A stretch of 64,000 nucleotides of DNA from Ancylobacter sonchi (GCF_018390695.1 NZ_JAHBGF010000020.1:725340-789339), one strand, 5' to 3'; shown: positions 54,949 through 63,242, counted from the first letter of the stretch. Made by a program: numbers and translations. Notes: generated by a model not told the origin, from the letters alone.

Positions 54949-57900
54949 TGGTGCAGCTCGTCCCCGTCGACAACGACCCGTTCGCGGCCACTGCTGACGA
55001 TACCGGCGGCCGGACGCTGCGGATCAGCGTGACACCGGCCAATTCTGCCAATCTGGTGCCGGTGGATCACGACCCATTCGCCGAACAGCCTGCCGGCGGC
55101 ATCGGCTTGAACCTCACCGCTGGCGCTAATGAAGCCATCTACAACACGCTGGGCGCCCCGGTGGACGCGGTGACATGGGCGCTCAACAAGGGCATTGGCG
55201 GCCTCAACAGCATCGCCGGCACCGACATTCAACCGATCACCGATCCGTTCGGCGGCTCCCAATCCATATCGCGAGGCTTCGGCCTTGTCGGTGTCCCCGA
55301 TCCTCAGTCAATCCAGGCGAACAGTTCGGGCGAGAAGATCGCGCGGGCCATGGGACAGGGAGCGGGCTACATGCTAGCCCCCGAACTCGCGGTGAGGGGT
55401 GCGGCCCAGGCGGCGGGAACCGGTGTCAATGCGCTGGTGAGCGCCCTTGCCGGCTCCTCCACTAGTGCCGCCGATGCGCTTGGCAATGCCACTGTAGGCG
55501 CTCTTGCCGGCGGGGGCGGGTCCATAGCGGGACAGCTCGCTCCGGAACCGTATCGTCCGCTCGCCGAACTCGGCGGCAATCTGCTGGGTGGGGGCTTGGG
55601 CGCGCTGGCGGTGAATACTCCTCGCATGGCGGCGGAAGCAGGCAGGATCGGACGTGACTATGCCGCCCCGCTATCGACGACAGGACAGGAGCGGATTGCG
55701 GCGCAGTCGCTTCGTGATGCTGCCTCTGATCCTTCCGCCGTGCGCGGTGCCCTCGATGCTCCTTCCTCTCCGCTGGTTCCCGGTTCGCAGCCGACGACTT
55801 TCCAGCAGACCGGCGACATGGGGCTGGGCGGGTTGGAGCGGATCGCCATGACCCGCAATCCGGAGGCCTTCATGCAGCGCGCCGCCGAGCAGAATGCAGC
55901 TCGGCAGTCGGCTCTCGGATCCATTCAGCCGGATGGCAGCCCCGAGGCGGTGGTGAATGTGCTGCGCCAGCGCCTGGCTGATATCGACACCGTGACAGGC
56001 GACGCCCTGAACGCCGCACGAACCAGCGCCCGCGATCAGACGGCGGCACTCGGCGGTGTAGGCACCCCGGAGGGCTATGGCTCCACCCTGCGCCAGATGC
56101 TGACCGATGCGGAGAATGCGACGCGAGCGCGGGAACGCGGCTTGTGGGCCGCTGTCGATCCCGATGGCACCTTGGCGCTGGAAGCCACTGCGATCCGGGA
56201 GGAGGCTCGGAAGCTCAGTGCCGGTCTGCCGCGCTCGGCAAAGCCGATGGAAGGTGAGGAGGCCGGCATCATCGGTGCCGCGAGCAACTATCGCGATGTG
56301 ATGCCCTTCAGTGAGGTGACGGCGCTGCGTTCCCGAGTTTCCACCGAGATGCGGCGCGAGCTCTCGCAGAACGGTCAGACTCCAGTGTATGCTCGACTTG
56401 TGCGGCTTCGCGGTGCCATCGAGAACGCCCTTGAGGGTGTGGTGGCAGGCAAGGCAGCGCAGGAGGCGGAGGCCGTGGCGGCCGGCCAAATGCGGCCGGA
56501 AGACACGCTGATCGCGACCTGGGAACGCGATAGGAACGCTTGGCTTGAACAACGCGCCGGAGAGGCTAGGGCAGAAGTTGTCAACGGTGCTCGCGCCTCT
56601 GTCGGAGGTCGAGCGGCCACTTTTCCTTCAGCATCTGGAGGTCAAGGCCAAGGCCGAAGGGGATTTTCAAACCCTTCGAGCGATCCGGGACTATCGGGAG
56701 CTGATGGCCTCACCCCCAACTTCGACGCCGCCGCCCTCGGACGACTGAGGGAAGCGAACGACGCCACAAAGGCACGGGCGCAGACCTATGGCCTCGGCGC
56801 AGTCGCAGAAGCCCTGCGTCGGTCCGGTCAGCAAGGCCCCTACAACATGCCGGCCGCCGTCGTGCCCTCCCGGTTCTTCCGGCCTGGCGCACGCGGCTTC
56901 GAAGATGTGTATGCCCTACGCACTGCCGCGAACAATCCCGAGGCCATGGTGTCGATCCGCGACTATGCGGTATGGACCCTGCGCCGTGCTGCGGAAGAAG
57001 CGGACGGCACGCTGAACCCGTCGAAGGTCGCCACATGGCGCCGGCAGCATGCCGATGCGCTGCGCGCCCTGCCCGAAATAGACCGCATGCTGGCCGGTCC
57101 GGTAGAAGCCGCGCAGACGGTCGCTCGCCTTGCCGCTGAGCGCAAACAGACTCTCGATGCCTATCAAGTAGGATTGGTCGGCAGGTTGATCGGGGTTTCG
57201 GATCCCGCGGACGTGTCCCGCGCCATCGGCAGCGTGTTCACCTCGCAGGCCCCGGTCGAAATCATGCGCCAGCTGGCGCAGGAGGCACGCCGCACGCCGG
57301 AGGCCATGGCCGGATTGCGCAAGGCGGTCGCCGATCACCTGTCCCGCCGCGTCACCTCCTATGTGGAGGCCGCGACATCGGGAACCCGCAGGCTACAGGC
57401 TGATGGCTTCCAGCGGTTCGTCGATCAGAACCAGGCGGCTCTTCGCGAGGTGTTCGGCCCGGAGGAGATGAACACCCTGCACGGTATCGCTGCCGACATC
57501 ATGCGCTCGCAACGTTCCCTGAACGCGGTGCGCATCCCCGGCCAGTCGAACACCGCGCAGGACGTGGCGGCGATGGTGGCGAACGACCGCAACGCCACGT
57601 GGTTCACCCGCCTCCTTGCCTCTGCCGGACCCGGCCTCGCGGGTGCGGCAGTCGTCGGACCATGGACCGGCCTCGCGGCGGCCGTGGGTGGCAATGTGCT
57701 GATGAACGCCCGCAAGGCCGGCTTGCAGAAGGTGGACGACATTATCGCCGACGCCATGCTCAATCCCGAGCGGGCACGGCTATTGCTCATGCAGGCCGGC
57801 AATCCGCGCGACGCGGCGGCCATCGGCCGGGCTCTATCGGACAGTTTCCGTCGTGCGACGACGTTCCCGGCATGGAACGAGCTCGAAAGGGATGACAGGC

Positions 57901-58070
57901 CTCCTCAGAACCTCACGCCTCTCTGGCCCCGCTCAGATGCCGGCGCCTCGCGCAATCAGCTCACGCAGGCTCTGGCGGCGGCCGTAGCAAAGGCTGGAAG
58001 TCGCCAGCAGACCAATCCGGCGGTGCAGCAGCTGGTGAAAGCCCTCATGGATCGGAGGATGGTGGCATGA
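54948..58070 (+). CDS. Large phage internal virion (ejection) protein
   Basis: A 1040-residue protein. It begins with a repeated motif (LVPVDNDPFA, then LVPVDHDPFA), followed by a Gly/Ala-rich helical region (~90-230), long helical parts and a low-complexity linker near residue 545-590. The C-terminal part has hydrophobic glycine-rich helices (AGPGLAGAAVVGPWTGLA). No enzyme domain is seen. Size and place after the lysozyme protein suggest an internal core or ejection protein. Confidence 0.7.
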   Translation: MVQLVPVDNDPFAATADDTGGRTLRISVTPANSANLVPVDHDPFAEQPAGGIGLNLTAGANEAIYNTLGAPVDAVTWALNKGIGGLNSIAGTDIQPITDPFGGSQSISRGFGLVGVPDPQSIQANSSGEKIARAMGQGAGYMLAPELAVRGAAQAAGTGVNALVSALAGSSTSAADALGNATVGALAGGGGSIAGQLAPEPYRPLAELGGNLLGGGLGALAVNTPRMAAEAGRIGRDYAAPLSTTGQERIAAQSLRDAASDPSAVRGALDAPSSPLVPGSQPTTFQQTGDMGLGGLERIAMTRNPEAFMQRAAEQNAARQSALGSIQPDGSPEAVVNVLRQRLADIDTVTGDALNAARTSARDQTAALGGVGTPEGYGSTLRQMLTDAENATRARERGLWAAVDPDGTLALEATAIREEARKLSAGLPRSAKPMEGEEAGIIGAASNYRDVMPFSEVTALRSRVSTEMRRELSQNGQTPVYARLVRLRGAIENALEGVVAGKAAQEAEAVAAGQMRPEDTLIATWERDRNAWLEQRAGEARAEVVNGARASVGGRAATFPSASGGQGQGRRGFSNPSSDPGLSGADGLTPNFDAAALGRLREANDATKARAQTYGLGAVAEALRRSGQQGPYNMPAAVVPSRFFRPGARGFEDVYALRTAANNPEAMVSIRDYAVWTLRRAAEEADGTLNPSKVATWRRQHADALRALPEIDRMLAGPVEAAQTVARLAAERKQTLDAYQVGLVGRLIGVSDPADVSRAIGSVFTSQAPVEIMRQLAQEARRTPEAMAGLRKAVADHLSRRVTSYVEAATSGTRRLQADGFQRFVDQNQAALREVFGPEEMNTLHGIAADIMRSQRSLNAVRIPGQSNTAQDVAAMVANDRNATWFTRLLASAGPGLAGAAVVGPWTGLAAAVGGNVLMNARKAGLQKVDDIIADAMLNPERARLLLMQAGNPRDAAAIGRALSDSFRRATTFPAWNELERDDRPPQNLTPLWPRSDAGASRNQLTQALAAAVAKAGSRQQTNPAVQQLVKALMDRRMVA

Positions 58071-58387
58071 CGATATTGAGCGCATCCGAGGTCGCCCTAG
58101 ATCTGATCGCCAGTGCGGAACGCGCCGTCCGCTATGACGGCCATGCCGGCACTGCTGAGGTCCTCGATCCGCAGATCCTGGCGCTTGTCTCTGCGCCGGT
58201 GAAAGCCTTCGACGACATCAAGGCTCTAGCCTGGATCGCCCATTGCCAGATGCAGCTGGCAATTGACGAGGCCGCCGACATGGGTGTCAGGCAGCGCGCC
58301 CTCTACATGTCGCGCAATGCCCTCTTCCGGGTGGCGGACGAACTCGGCGTGCTGAATGGCCCGCCTATGCCGGGGAATACCCAGTGA
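58067..58387 (+). CDS. Hypothetical protein at the end of the phage module
   Basis: A 106-residue helical protein (DDIKALAWIAHCQMQLAIDE). It overlaps the large virion gene by 4 bp (ATGA), so belongs to that operon. No family is recognised. Confidence 0.6.
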   Translation: MTILSASEVALDLIASAERAVRYDGHAGTAEVLDPQILALVSAPVKAFDDIKALAWIAHCQMQLAIDEAADMGVRQRALYMSRNALFRVADELGVLNGPPMPGNTQ

Positions 58388-58616
58388 CGGAGCTGGGCGA
58401 AATCATCTCCCGCCGCACCGCCGAGGCGGACTAGTTCGCCACGCCCTGCTCGTGCCCGGCGCCGATCACGCGGTGCTCGATCTTCCAACCGGGCTGGTGA
58501 TCGTCGACCGCGTCCACAACACCATTCACGGCGATCCTGCGGAGTTGCGGCGGTACGCTCACGCAATCCTGGCCGCCTGCCGTCGGGCAGAAATCGTCGA
58601 CCAGCCCGATTGGTGA
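58384..58616 (+). pseudogene. Small gene broken by a frameshift
   Basis: A GTG start overlapping the previous stop gives MTELGEIISRRTAEAD then TAG. One base away the coding-like sequence goes on (VRHALLVPGADHAVLDLPTG, then DPAELRRYAHAILAACRRA) to a TGA at 58616. A single missing base near 58430 would explain both. Confidence 0.45.
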
Positions 58617-58662
58617 CCGGGGGTCGTTTTCTGGACGCCGTCGAATTGGAGCCGACCTGATC

Positions 58663-58884
58663 TCAAAAGTCAGTCTTCATCGGAGCCTGATAGTCCGGCT
58701 GAACGATCTCACCTCGTGGATTGAGCGAAGCGACCATTCGGTCCCCGTCCCAGATTTCAACCCGTCGACCGGCCCGCATCGCGCGGACTTGGGCAAGCAC
58801 AGCCGTATCGTCGCTGCATTCCATGTCGCTCGCCATCTCCAATCCGCCTTGGTGGCCGAACATAAAGATCTTGTAGAAGGTCAT
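58663..58884 (-). CDS. Small stress-region protein, family A
   Basis: A 73-residue protein (SDMECSDDTAVLAQVRAMRA, RRVEIWDGDRMVASL). It shares the pattern 'Cys-x-Asp-Asp ... EIW-x-G-x-R-hydrophobic-V' with the gene at 60316. AGGAG lies 8 bp before the chosen ATG. An exact EcfG promoter lies 39 bp upstream. Function unknown. Confidence 0.7.
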   Translation of the reverse strand: MTFYKIFMFGHQGGLEMASDMECSDDTAVLAQVRAMRAGRRVEIWDGDRMVASLNPRGEIVQPDYQAPMKTDF

Positions 58885-58922
58885 GGACATCGCTCCTCAC
58901 CTTCGACGTCGTATGCATTGTG

Positions 58923-58947
58923 AACGCGTGCGTTTGTCGGGTGTTCC
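58923..58947 (-). promoter_or_regulatory. EcfG-type general stress promoter
   Basis: The minus strand reads GGAAC-N16-CGTT, an exact match to the alphaproteobacterial EcfG consensus, with a start expected near 58916, about 30 nt before the family A gene. Confidence 0.75.
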
Positions 58948-59035
58948 GAGCCTGACGCGCCCTGCGCGATACTGATCTGCGGTCGTGCGCGTCCGTCGCC
59001 GGCCGCTTTCGCCTGAAAGGCCTCTCCCGTTCGAT

Positions 59036-59060
59036 GGAACGAACAGCAGATGGGGATGTT
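59036..59060 (+). promoter_or_regulatory. EcfG-like promoter with one mismatch
   Basis: GGAAC-N16-TGTT. The -10 has T in place of C. A transcript from here would run straight into the terminator at 59107, so it would need read-through to reach the DUF982 gene. Confidence 0.35.
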
Positions 59061-59106
59061 GGGCTATGACCGACTGCGCCTGGTCGGTCGCCTGCACAAC
59101 GACCTA

Positions 59107-59137
59107 GCCCCCGCCCCGCCTCGGCGGGGGCGTTTTT
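59107..59137 (+). terminator. Rho-independent terminator
   Basis: GCCCCCGCC and GGCGGGGGC pair around a 7-nt loop, followed by GTTTTT. No plus-strand protein gene ends before it; a short RNA from the EcfG-like site at 59036 is possible. Confidence 0.8.
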
Positions 59138-59149
59138 CCGGTGCTTCCA

Positions 59150-59419
59150 ATGTCCATGCTCATTACGCCCATTTCCGTCTCGGAGGACGCCGCAACCCGG
59201 CGAACCTTTGGTGACGTCGAGGGCGCCGCACGGTTTTTGATGGAAAATTGGCCAGAAGCGTTCTCCAGCACCCCGCTGCACGTCTCGGCTCGGCGAGTGG
59301 CATTGGACGCTCTAGCGAGCCATGTCCCGGTCGAAGCCTTCAGGCTGGCATTTGCAGCCGCGGCAGAGGAGGCCGGCATTCTGGCGGATCCGCCGTCAAT
59401 TGGCCTGACAATCGGCTAA
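59150..59419 (+). CDS. DUF982 protein
   Basis: An 89-residue DUF982 protein: VEGAARFLMENWPEAFSS, then ARRVALDALASHVPVEAFRL and AAEEAGI. The family is common in rhizobia, function unknown. The start is uncertain (three clustered ATG/GTG codons just after a terminator). Confidence 0.75.
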   Translation: MSMLITPISVSEDAATRRTFGDVEGAARFLMENWPEAFSSTPLHVSARRVALDALASHVPVEAFRLAFAAAAEEAGILADPPSIGLTIG

Positions 59420-59446
59420 ACGCCAGATGTCTCACTCCTCACAAGG

Positions 59447-59722
59447 TCAGCGATCCGGCTTTGATTGATCCGCACCCATGAGTTGGAAGCTGCTGCCGGC
59501 AACACCGTTGTCCTGACGGCTGCACATGGCATCGTACTCACGCTGCCTCTCCGCCATGTCAGCGATGTGCGCAAAGACTGGATCGGTGTCGCCGCCCATA
59601 ATCTCGCGCGCGACGACCGGCCAGAGCCGATCAATCTTCCCTTGCCTTTCGGTCGGCCAGCACCCGGCGGCCAACAGATCCTGCGCGCAGATCGCACGCG
59701 CGCGCTCCTCCAGCTTTTCCAT
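59447..59722 (-). CDS. Small stress-region protein, family B
   Basis: A 91-residue protein beginning MEKLEERARAICAQDLLAAG, with DRLWPVVAREI. It is a paralogue of the 71-residue protein at 60514 and is 20 residues longer at the C-terminus. Function unknown. Confidence 0.65.
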   Translation of the reverse strand: MEKLEERARAICAQDLLAAGCWPTERQGKIDRLWPVVAREIMGGDTDPVFAHIADMAERQREYDAMCSRQDNGVAGSSFQLMGADQSKPDR

Positions 59723-59904
59723 GACAGCCACGCTGCCGCCAGTGCTGACGGCGTATGAGAGATGTGGCGGATGAAAGCGCGTCCTTGCGCGACGCCATTT
59801 CAACCGTTGGGGCCGATCACCCTAAGCATGGGCTCTCATTAGGAGCACCGTAACCATAGCACGAACGGCCGAAAACGTCGCGTTCAATAGATTGGCATAG
59901 CGGC

Positions 59905-59929
59905 GGAACCCTCTCTGCGACCAATGGTT
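59905..59929 (+). promoter_or_regulatory. EcfG-like promoter of the 59964 gene
   Basis: GGAAC-N16-GGTT; one mismatch in the -10 element. Start expected near 59936, 28 nt before the ATG at 59964. The same GGTT variant stands before the DUF892 gene. Confidence 0.5.
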
Positions 59930-59963
59930 GTCGCTAAGTAAGCAGAGTGGGACCTTCCCCAGA

Positions 59964-60260
59964 ATGGAAGTGATTAGATCCTTCAGCGGTGAAGGGTGGC
60001 TGCGCGTCTCCGGGTTCGCAGCGACGACCGCTCGCTATGACATCAATGTGATGCGTCGAAAGACATCGATCCCCGTTGGGGGGCTCTATGCAACCGGCTT
60101 CATCGCGACTGAGATGCCATCCATGATGGGAGTGCCCCTGACTTCGGTGCTTGTCACGCTTGAGGACGGGAATGCTCACCGAGGCAAGATCACCGCAATA
60201 TCGGCGCAAGGGGTGGAGGTGTTGTTTGACGCTCCTCTTGCCTTGCTCTCCACAGCGTAG
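59964..60260 (+). CDS. Hypothetical protein
   Basis: A 98-residue beta-rich protein (SFSGEGWLRVSGFAATTARY, SVLVTLEDGNAHRGKITAI). No family is recognised. An EcfG-like promoter precedes it. Confidence 0.6.
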   Translation: MEVIRSFSGEGWLRVSGFAATTARYDINVMRRKTSIPVGGLYATGFIATEMPSMMGVPLTSVLVTLEDGNAHRGKITAISAQGVEVLFDAPLALLSTA

Positions 60261-60315
60261 ATAAGGGCATCTGCTCCAGGTGTCCGGCGCTTGCAGGCGG
60301 TGATGACTATGTGGC

Positions 60316-60501
60316 CTAGGGAAGATCTAGGGGAAAATCCAGCGCGGTCACCAGGCGGTTGCCTTGCCAGATTTCCATTCTTAGGCGCTTCTGCAGAAAC
60401 CGGGCACGCTGAACAGCAGCTAGGTCATCAGCACAATCGACCTCAAGGGTCGACGAGATCATGCCTTCCATTGAAAATTCCAAAATCCGATAACGCTGCA
60501 T
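60316..60501 (-). CDS. Small stress-region protein, family A
   Basis: A 61-residue protein (LEVDCADDLAAVQRARFL, RMEIWQGNRLVTAL), paralogous to that at 58663. It follows the family B gene at 60514 by 12 bp, so the two form an A/B operon. Confidence 0.65.
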   Translation of the reverse strand: MQRYRILEFSMEGMISSTLEVDCADDLAAVQRARFLQKRLRMEIWQGNRLVTALDFPLDLP

Positions 60502-60513
60502 GGGTCTGGTCGC

Positions 60514-60729
60514 TCAGTCTGGTGCCAGGGTCCGGTATTCCGCTGAAAGTTTCTCGATCTCCTCTGCGGTAAATGGCCACTCACCAATGAGCACGATTCC
60601 TTGCCGAACTTCGTTGGCCACAGCGGGCCAGAAGCGGTCGACGTAAGTGGCGATCTGTTCGGGCAAAAACCCTTTTTGCAGGAGATCGAGGCCGCAGATG
60701 CGACGAGCGGTTTGCTCTAGCGATTTCAC
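60514..60729 (-). CDS. Small stress-region protein, family B
   Basis: A 71-residue protein starting at GTG (KSLEQTARRICGLDLLQKG, VDRFWPAVANEV), paralogous to that at 59447. First gene of a two-gene unit with a family A member. Function unknown. Confidence 0.65.
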   Translation of the reverse strand: MKSLEQTARRICGLDLLQKGFLPEQIATYVDRFWPAVANEVRQGIVLIGEWPFTAEEIEKLSAEYRTLAPD

Positions 60730-60819
60730 TGAAAAGCACCTTGGTCCGATCGAATATCCCCGAGCGCGGCCATTAGAATGAAGCCTGGAGGGGAGGCAAC
60801 GCTGTTTCCGTAACGCCAG

Positions 60820-61056
60820 CTAGCCCCACGCATACGGTTTGCGTTCGCCCCGGAGGGAAGGGAAATTCGCGACAGCGAAGTCTCTCAATTGCGCAGGTTC
60901 CTGCAATCCGAATTCAAGCCCTTCCGACACTCGAGCTCGCACCATCATCCTCAAATTAGAGTTGACCGACAGCAAGGTAAGTGGCGGCGTCCGTTGCACT
61001 ATGTCCGCCCAAACTCGTTCGAACATGACGTCGAGCCCTTCGGGTTTGGATTGCAT
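60820..61056 (-). CDS. Hypothetical protein
   Basis: A 78-residue protein (VMFERVWADIVQRTPPLTLL, RDFAVANFPSLRG). No family is recognised. Codon use looks coding. Confidence 0.55.
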   Translation of the reverse strand: MQSKPEGLDVMFERVWADIVQRTPPLTLLSVNSNLRMMVRARVSEGLEFGLQEPAQLRDFAVANFPSLRGERKPYAWG

Positions 61057-61172
61057 CGATCGCCTCCTGAGGATCCGGAGGGAACACCATAGTGCGGCGC
61101 GTCGAGCGGGCCTCTAACATTTGTTAGTCGTGCCAAACCTTTGCCTGTTCATCGGTAGCTTATACCCGTGCT

Positions 61173-61197
61173 GGAACGCGACGTTCGTTCCGGCGTT
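61173..61197 (+). promoter_or_regulatory. EcfG-type general stress promoter of the DUF6894 gene
   Basis: GGAAC-N16-CGTT, an exact consensus match. Start expected near 61204, about 29 nt before the GTG at 61233. Confidence 0.8.
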
Positions 61198-61232
61198 GGC
61201 ACCTAAGACGTGGCCGATCGCAGGGGATTACG

Positions 61233-61475
61233 GTGCCAATTTACTCCTTCAAATGGTCTGGCGAAGAACTGCCCACAGAGGTCGATCTCCCGGATGAACA
61301 CGCCGCCTGGTCAGAGGCGGTCATGACGCTGGGTCAAATGCTTCGCGAGTTGGACGGCTCCTTTCCAACTGAAGGAGAGTTGGAAATGGAGGTCCAGAGC
61401 GGAACAGGGGCAACCGTCGGCTGGATTTTAGTGAAAACGGGAAAGGGACGACCGCCGAGGGGCCACCAAAATTAA
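61233..61475 (+). CDS. DUF6894 family small protein
   Basis: An 80-residue protein starting at GTG: ELPTEVDLPDEHAAWSEAVM, LGQMLRELDGSFPTEGELE, then VGWILVKTG. This fits the DUF6894 pattern seen in many rhizobial stress-induced genes. It has an exact EcfG promoter. Function unknown. Confidence 0.75.
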   Translation: MPIYSFKWSGEELPTEVDLPDEHAAWSEAVMTLGQMLRELDGSFPTEGELEMEVQSGTGATVGWILVKTGKGRPPRGHQN

Positions 61476-61531
61476 TGCGATCTCTCTTGCGGAATGCCTG
61501 TCGCCTCCGCTGAAACAGAGTCGTCACAACC

Positions 61532-62272
61532 ATGAGGATTTCTGTGAACGGGTTTCACATTCACTCTCTGTTGCGCAAGCTTGATGCGGAGAGGCGGTTC
61601 GCCAAGGAGGAGATTGCGGCTCTTCGCGAACTGCCGATTCAGATCGCCAGCTTGCAGCCTGGGGAGCACATTGTGCGCGAGGGCGATCGTCCGACCAAGT
61701 CGTGCCTCATCATCGAGGGGCTCGTCTGCGCCTCGAAAACAACCGCTCGCGGCAGTCGGCAAATTGCCTCGCTGTATATTCCCGGTGACATTCCCGACCT
61801 TCAAAGTCTTCACCTTGAGGTGATGGACATTTCTTTCGAGGCGATTACGCCCGCCAGGATCGGCTTCATCTCTCATTCCGCGCTCCGGCGGGTCTGCGAT
61901 GCATTTCCGCGGGTGGCTTCGGCACTTTGGCGCACGACCTTGGTAGATGCCGCGATCTATCGTGATTGGGTCACCAACGTAGGGCAACGCGACTCCGATT
62001 CACGGCTTGCCCATCTTTTCTGCGAATTGAGGATGCGTCTGGACACCGTCGGCCTTGTCCAGGAAGAAAGCTATGATCTGCCGCTCACCCAGACGGACCT
62101 CGCGGATGCGCTCGGCATCTCGGTGGTGCACGTCAACCGCACTTTGCAGAAGCTGCGTCGCCTCGGCCTGATATCATTCAGAAACAAGCGGTTGACGGTG
62201 CTGGATTGGCCTCAACTTGCCGAAATGGGTGATTTCGAGCCCAGCTATCTACATCTGTCCGAACGAGTATAG
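61532..62272 (+). CDS. Crp/Fnr family transcriptional regulator
   Basis: A 246-residue regulator: cyclic-nucleotide-type beta roll (LQPGEHIVREGDRPTKSCLI) and a winged helix (LTQTDLADALGISVVHVNRT). There is no N-terminal Cys cluster, so it is not an oxygen-sensing Fnr. The ligand is unknown. This subtype is abundant in rhizobia. Confidence 0.88.
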   Translation: MRISVNGFHIHSLLRKLDAERRFAKEEIAALRELPIQIASLQPGEHIVREGDRPTKSCLIIEGLVCASKTTARGSRQIASLYIPGDIPDLQSLHLEVMDISFEAITPARIGFISHSALRRVCDAFPRVASALWRTTLVDAAIYRDWVTNVGQRDSDSRLAHLFCELRMRLDTVGLVQEESYDLPLTQTDLADALGISVVHVNRTLQKLRRLGLISFRNKRLTVLDWPQLAEMGDFEPSYLHLSERV

Positions 62273-62597
62273 CGGTTATCGTCGTCGTGACAGCGAGCGC
62301 GGATCACGCGGCAAGCCACGCGACGGCAATCCCTCTCACCACGATAATGGCAGCCAGCCACGCAACCACTCGCACGGCGAAGGGCATGGCAGATGCGCCA
62401 CCACGATTGTCGTCGAAGCCGCGGGAGGCTTCGTAGGTGACGGCGAGCGGATTGGGGACGTCGCCGAAATTCCCTCTTTCCGCGCCCACTCGACAGTATC
62501 CCTCGTCGGGGGAAGCCTCGCCGCCTCGATAAGCTTTCACGGAACGAACTGCTCGGCCTTTGGTTCTGCCTCTGCTTGGGGAACACAGGAGAGCACA
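62273..62597. other. Spacer before the DUF892 gene
   Basis: About 325 bp without a supported gene. A 27-codon hydrophobic frame on the minus strand (MPFAVRVVAWLAA...) has no ribosome-binding site. An EcfG-like promoter lies at the right end. Confidence 0.5.
62541..62565 (+). promoter_or_regulatory. EcfG-like promoter of the DUF892 gene
   Basis: GGAAC-N16-GGTT, one mismatch in the -10. Start expected near 62572, 26 nt before the ATG. Confidence 0.5.
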
Positions 62598-63092
62598 ATG
62601 CCTGAGAAGAATCTTGAAACCCTGTTCCACGACACGCTCAAGGACATCTACTACGCCGAACGGAAGATCCTCAAAACTCTTCCGAAAATGGCCCGCGCCG
62701 CCTCGTCCCCGGAGCTGAAAGCCGCTTTCGAAAAGCACAAGGATGAGACTGAAGTCCACGTCGAACGCCTTCAGCAGGTGTTCGAGCTGATGGGCAAGCG
62801 AGCTCAGGGCAAGACGTGCGACGCCATCGAAGGCATCGTCGCCGAAGGCGAGGAGATCGTCGAGACGTTCAAGGGCACGCCTGCGATCGATGCTGGCCTC
62901 ATCTCTTCGGCGCAGGCAGTCGAGCACTATGAGATCACGCGCTACGGCACGCTGAAGCGCTGGGCGCAGGTACTCGGCCTGAAGGACGCGGTGACGCTGC
63001 TCGACGCCACGCTGAAGGAAGAATCCATGACCGATAAGGCGCTGACAAGCTTGGCGGACGCATCCGCCAACGCCATGGCGAAGGCCGCCTGA
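62598..63092 (+). CDS. DUF892 (YciE/YciF) ferritin-like protein
   Basis: A 164-residue four-helix protein. The di-iron-type ligands are in DIYYAERKILKTL, EKHKDETEVHVERL, and AQAVEHYEITRYGTL. DUF892 proteins are stress-induced and structurally ferritin-like. GGAG precedes the ATG; a 11-bp hairpin follows the stop. Confidence 0.88.
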   Translation: MPEKNLETLFHDTLKDIYYAERKILKTLPKMARAASSPELKAAFEKHKDETEVHVERLQQVFELMGKRAQGKTCDAIEGIVAEGEEIVETFKGTPAIDAGLISSAQAVEHYEITRYGTLKRWAQVLGLKDAVTLLDATLKEESMTDKALTSLADASANAMAKAA

Positions 63093-63095
63093 TCC

Positions 63096-63129
63096 AAGCA
63101 GCCACCCGGTATCCCCGCGGTGGCTGCTT
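63096..63129 (+). terminator. Strong hairpin after the DUF892 gene
   Basis: AAGCAGCCACC and GGTGGCTGCTT form an 11-bp perfect stem with a 12-nt loop. No T-run follows, so it may only partly stop transcription or protect the upstream mRNA. Confidence 0.5.
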
Positions 63130-63164
63130 CAGTTCAGGATCCCGTCTATCGAGAGGAGACCATC

Positions 63165-63242
63165 ATGGGCCGTGGCATTTTACTCTGGCTGCTTGGCATT
63201 CCGATTCCGATCATCATCCTCCTCGCGCTGTTCGTGCGATAG
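63165..63242 (+). CDS. Tiny single-helix membrane protein (25 residues)
   Basis: An ATG with GAGGAG 7 bp upstream opens a frame of 25 codons made of one membrane helix (LLWLLGIPIPIIILLALF). Such proteins recur in alphaproteobacterial stress loci. The next gene follows by 9 bp with AGGAGG, so the two look co-translated. Confidence 0.7.
   Translation: MGRGILLWLLGIPIPIIILLALFVR

Noticed and set aside
62304..62390. A 27-codon hydrophobic minus-strand frame (MPFAVRVVAWLAA...)
   Set aside because: No ribosome-binding site and no support from neighbours; recorded only as part of the spacer.
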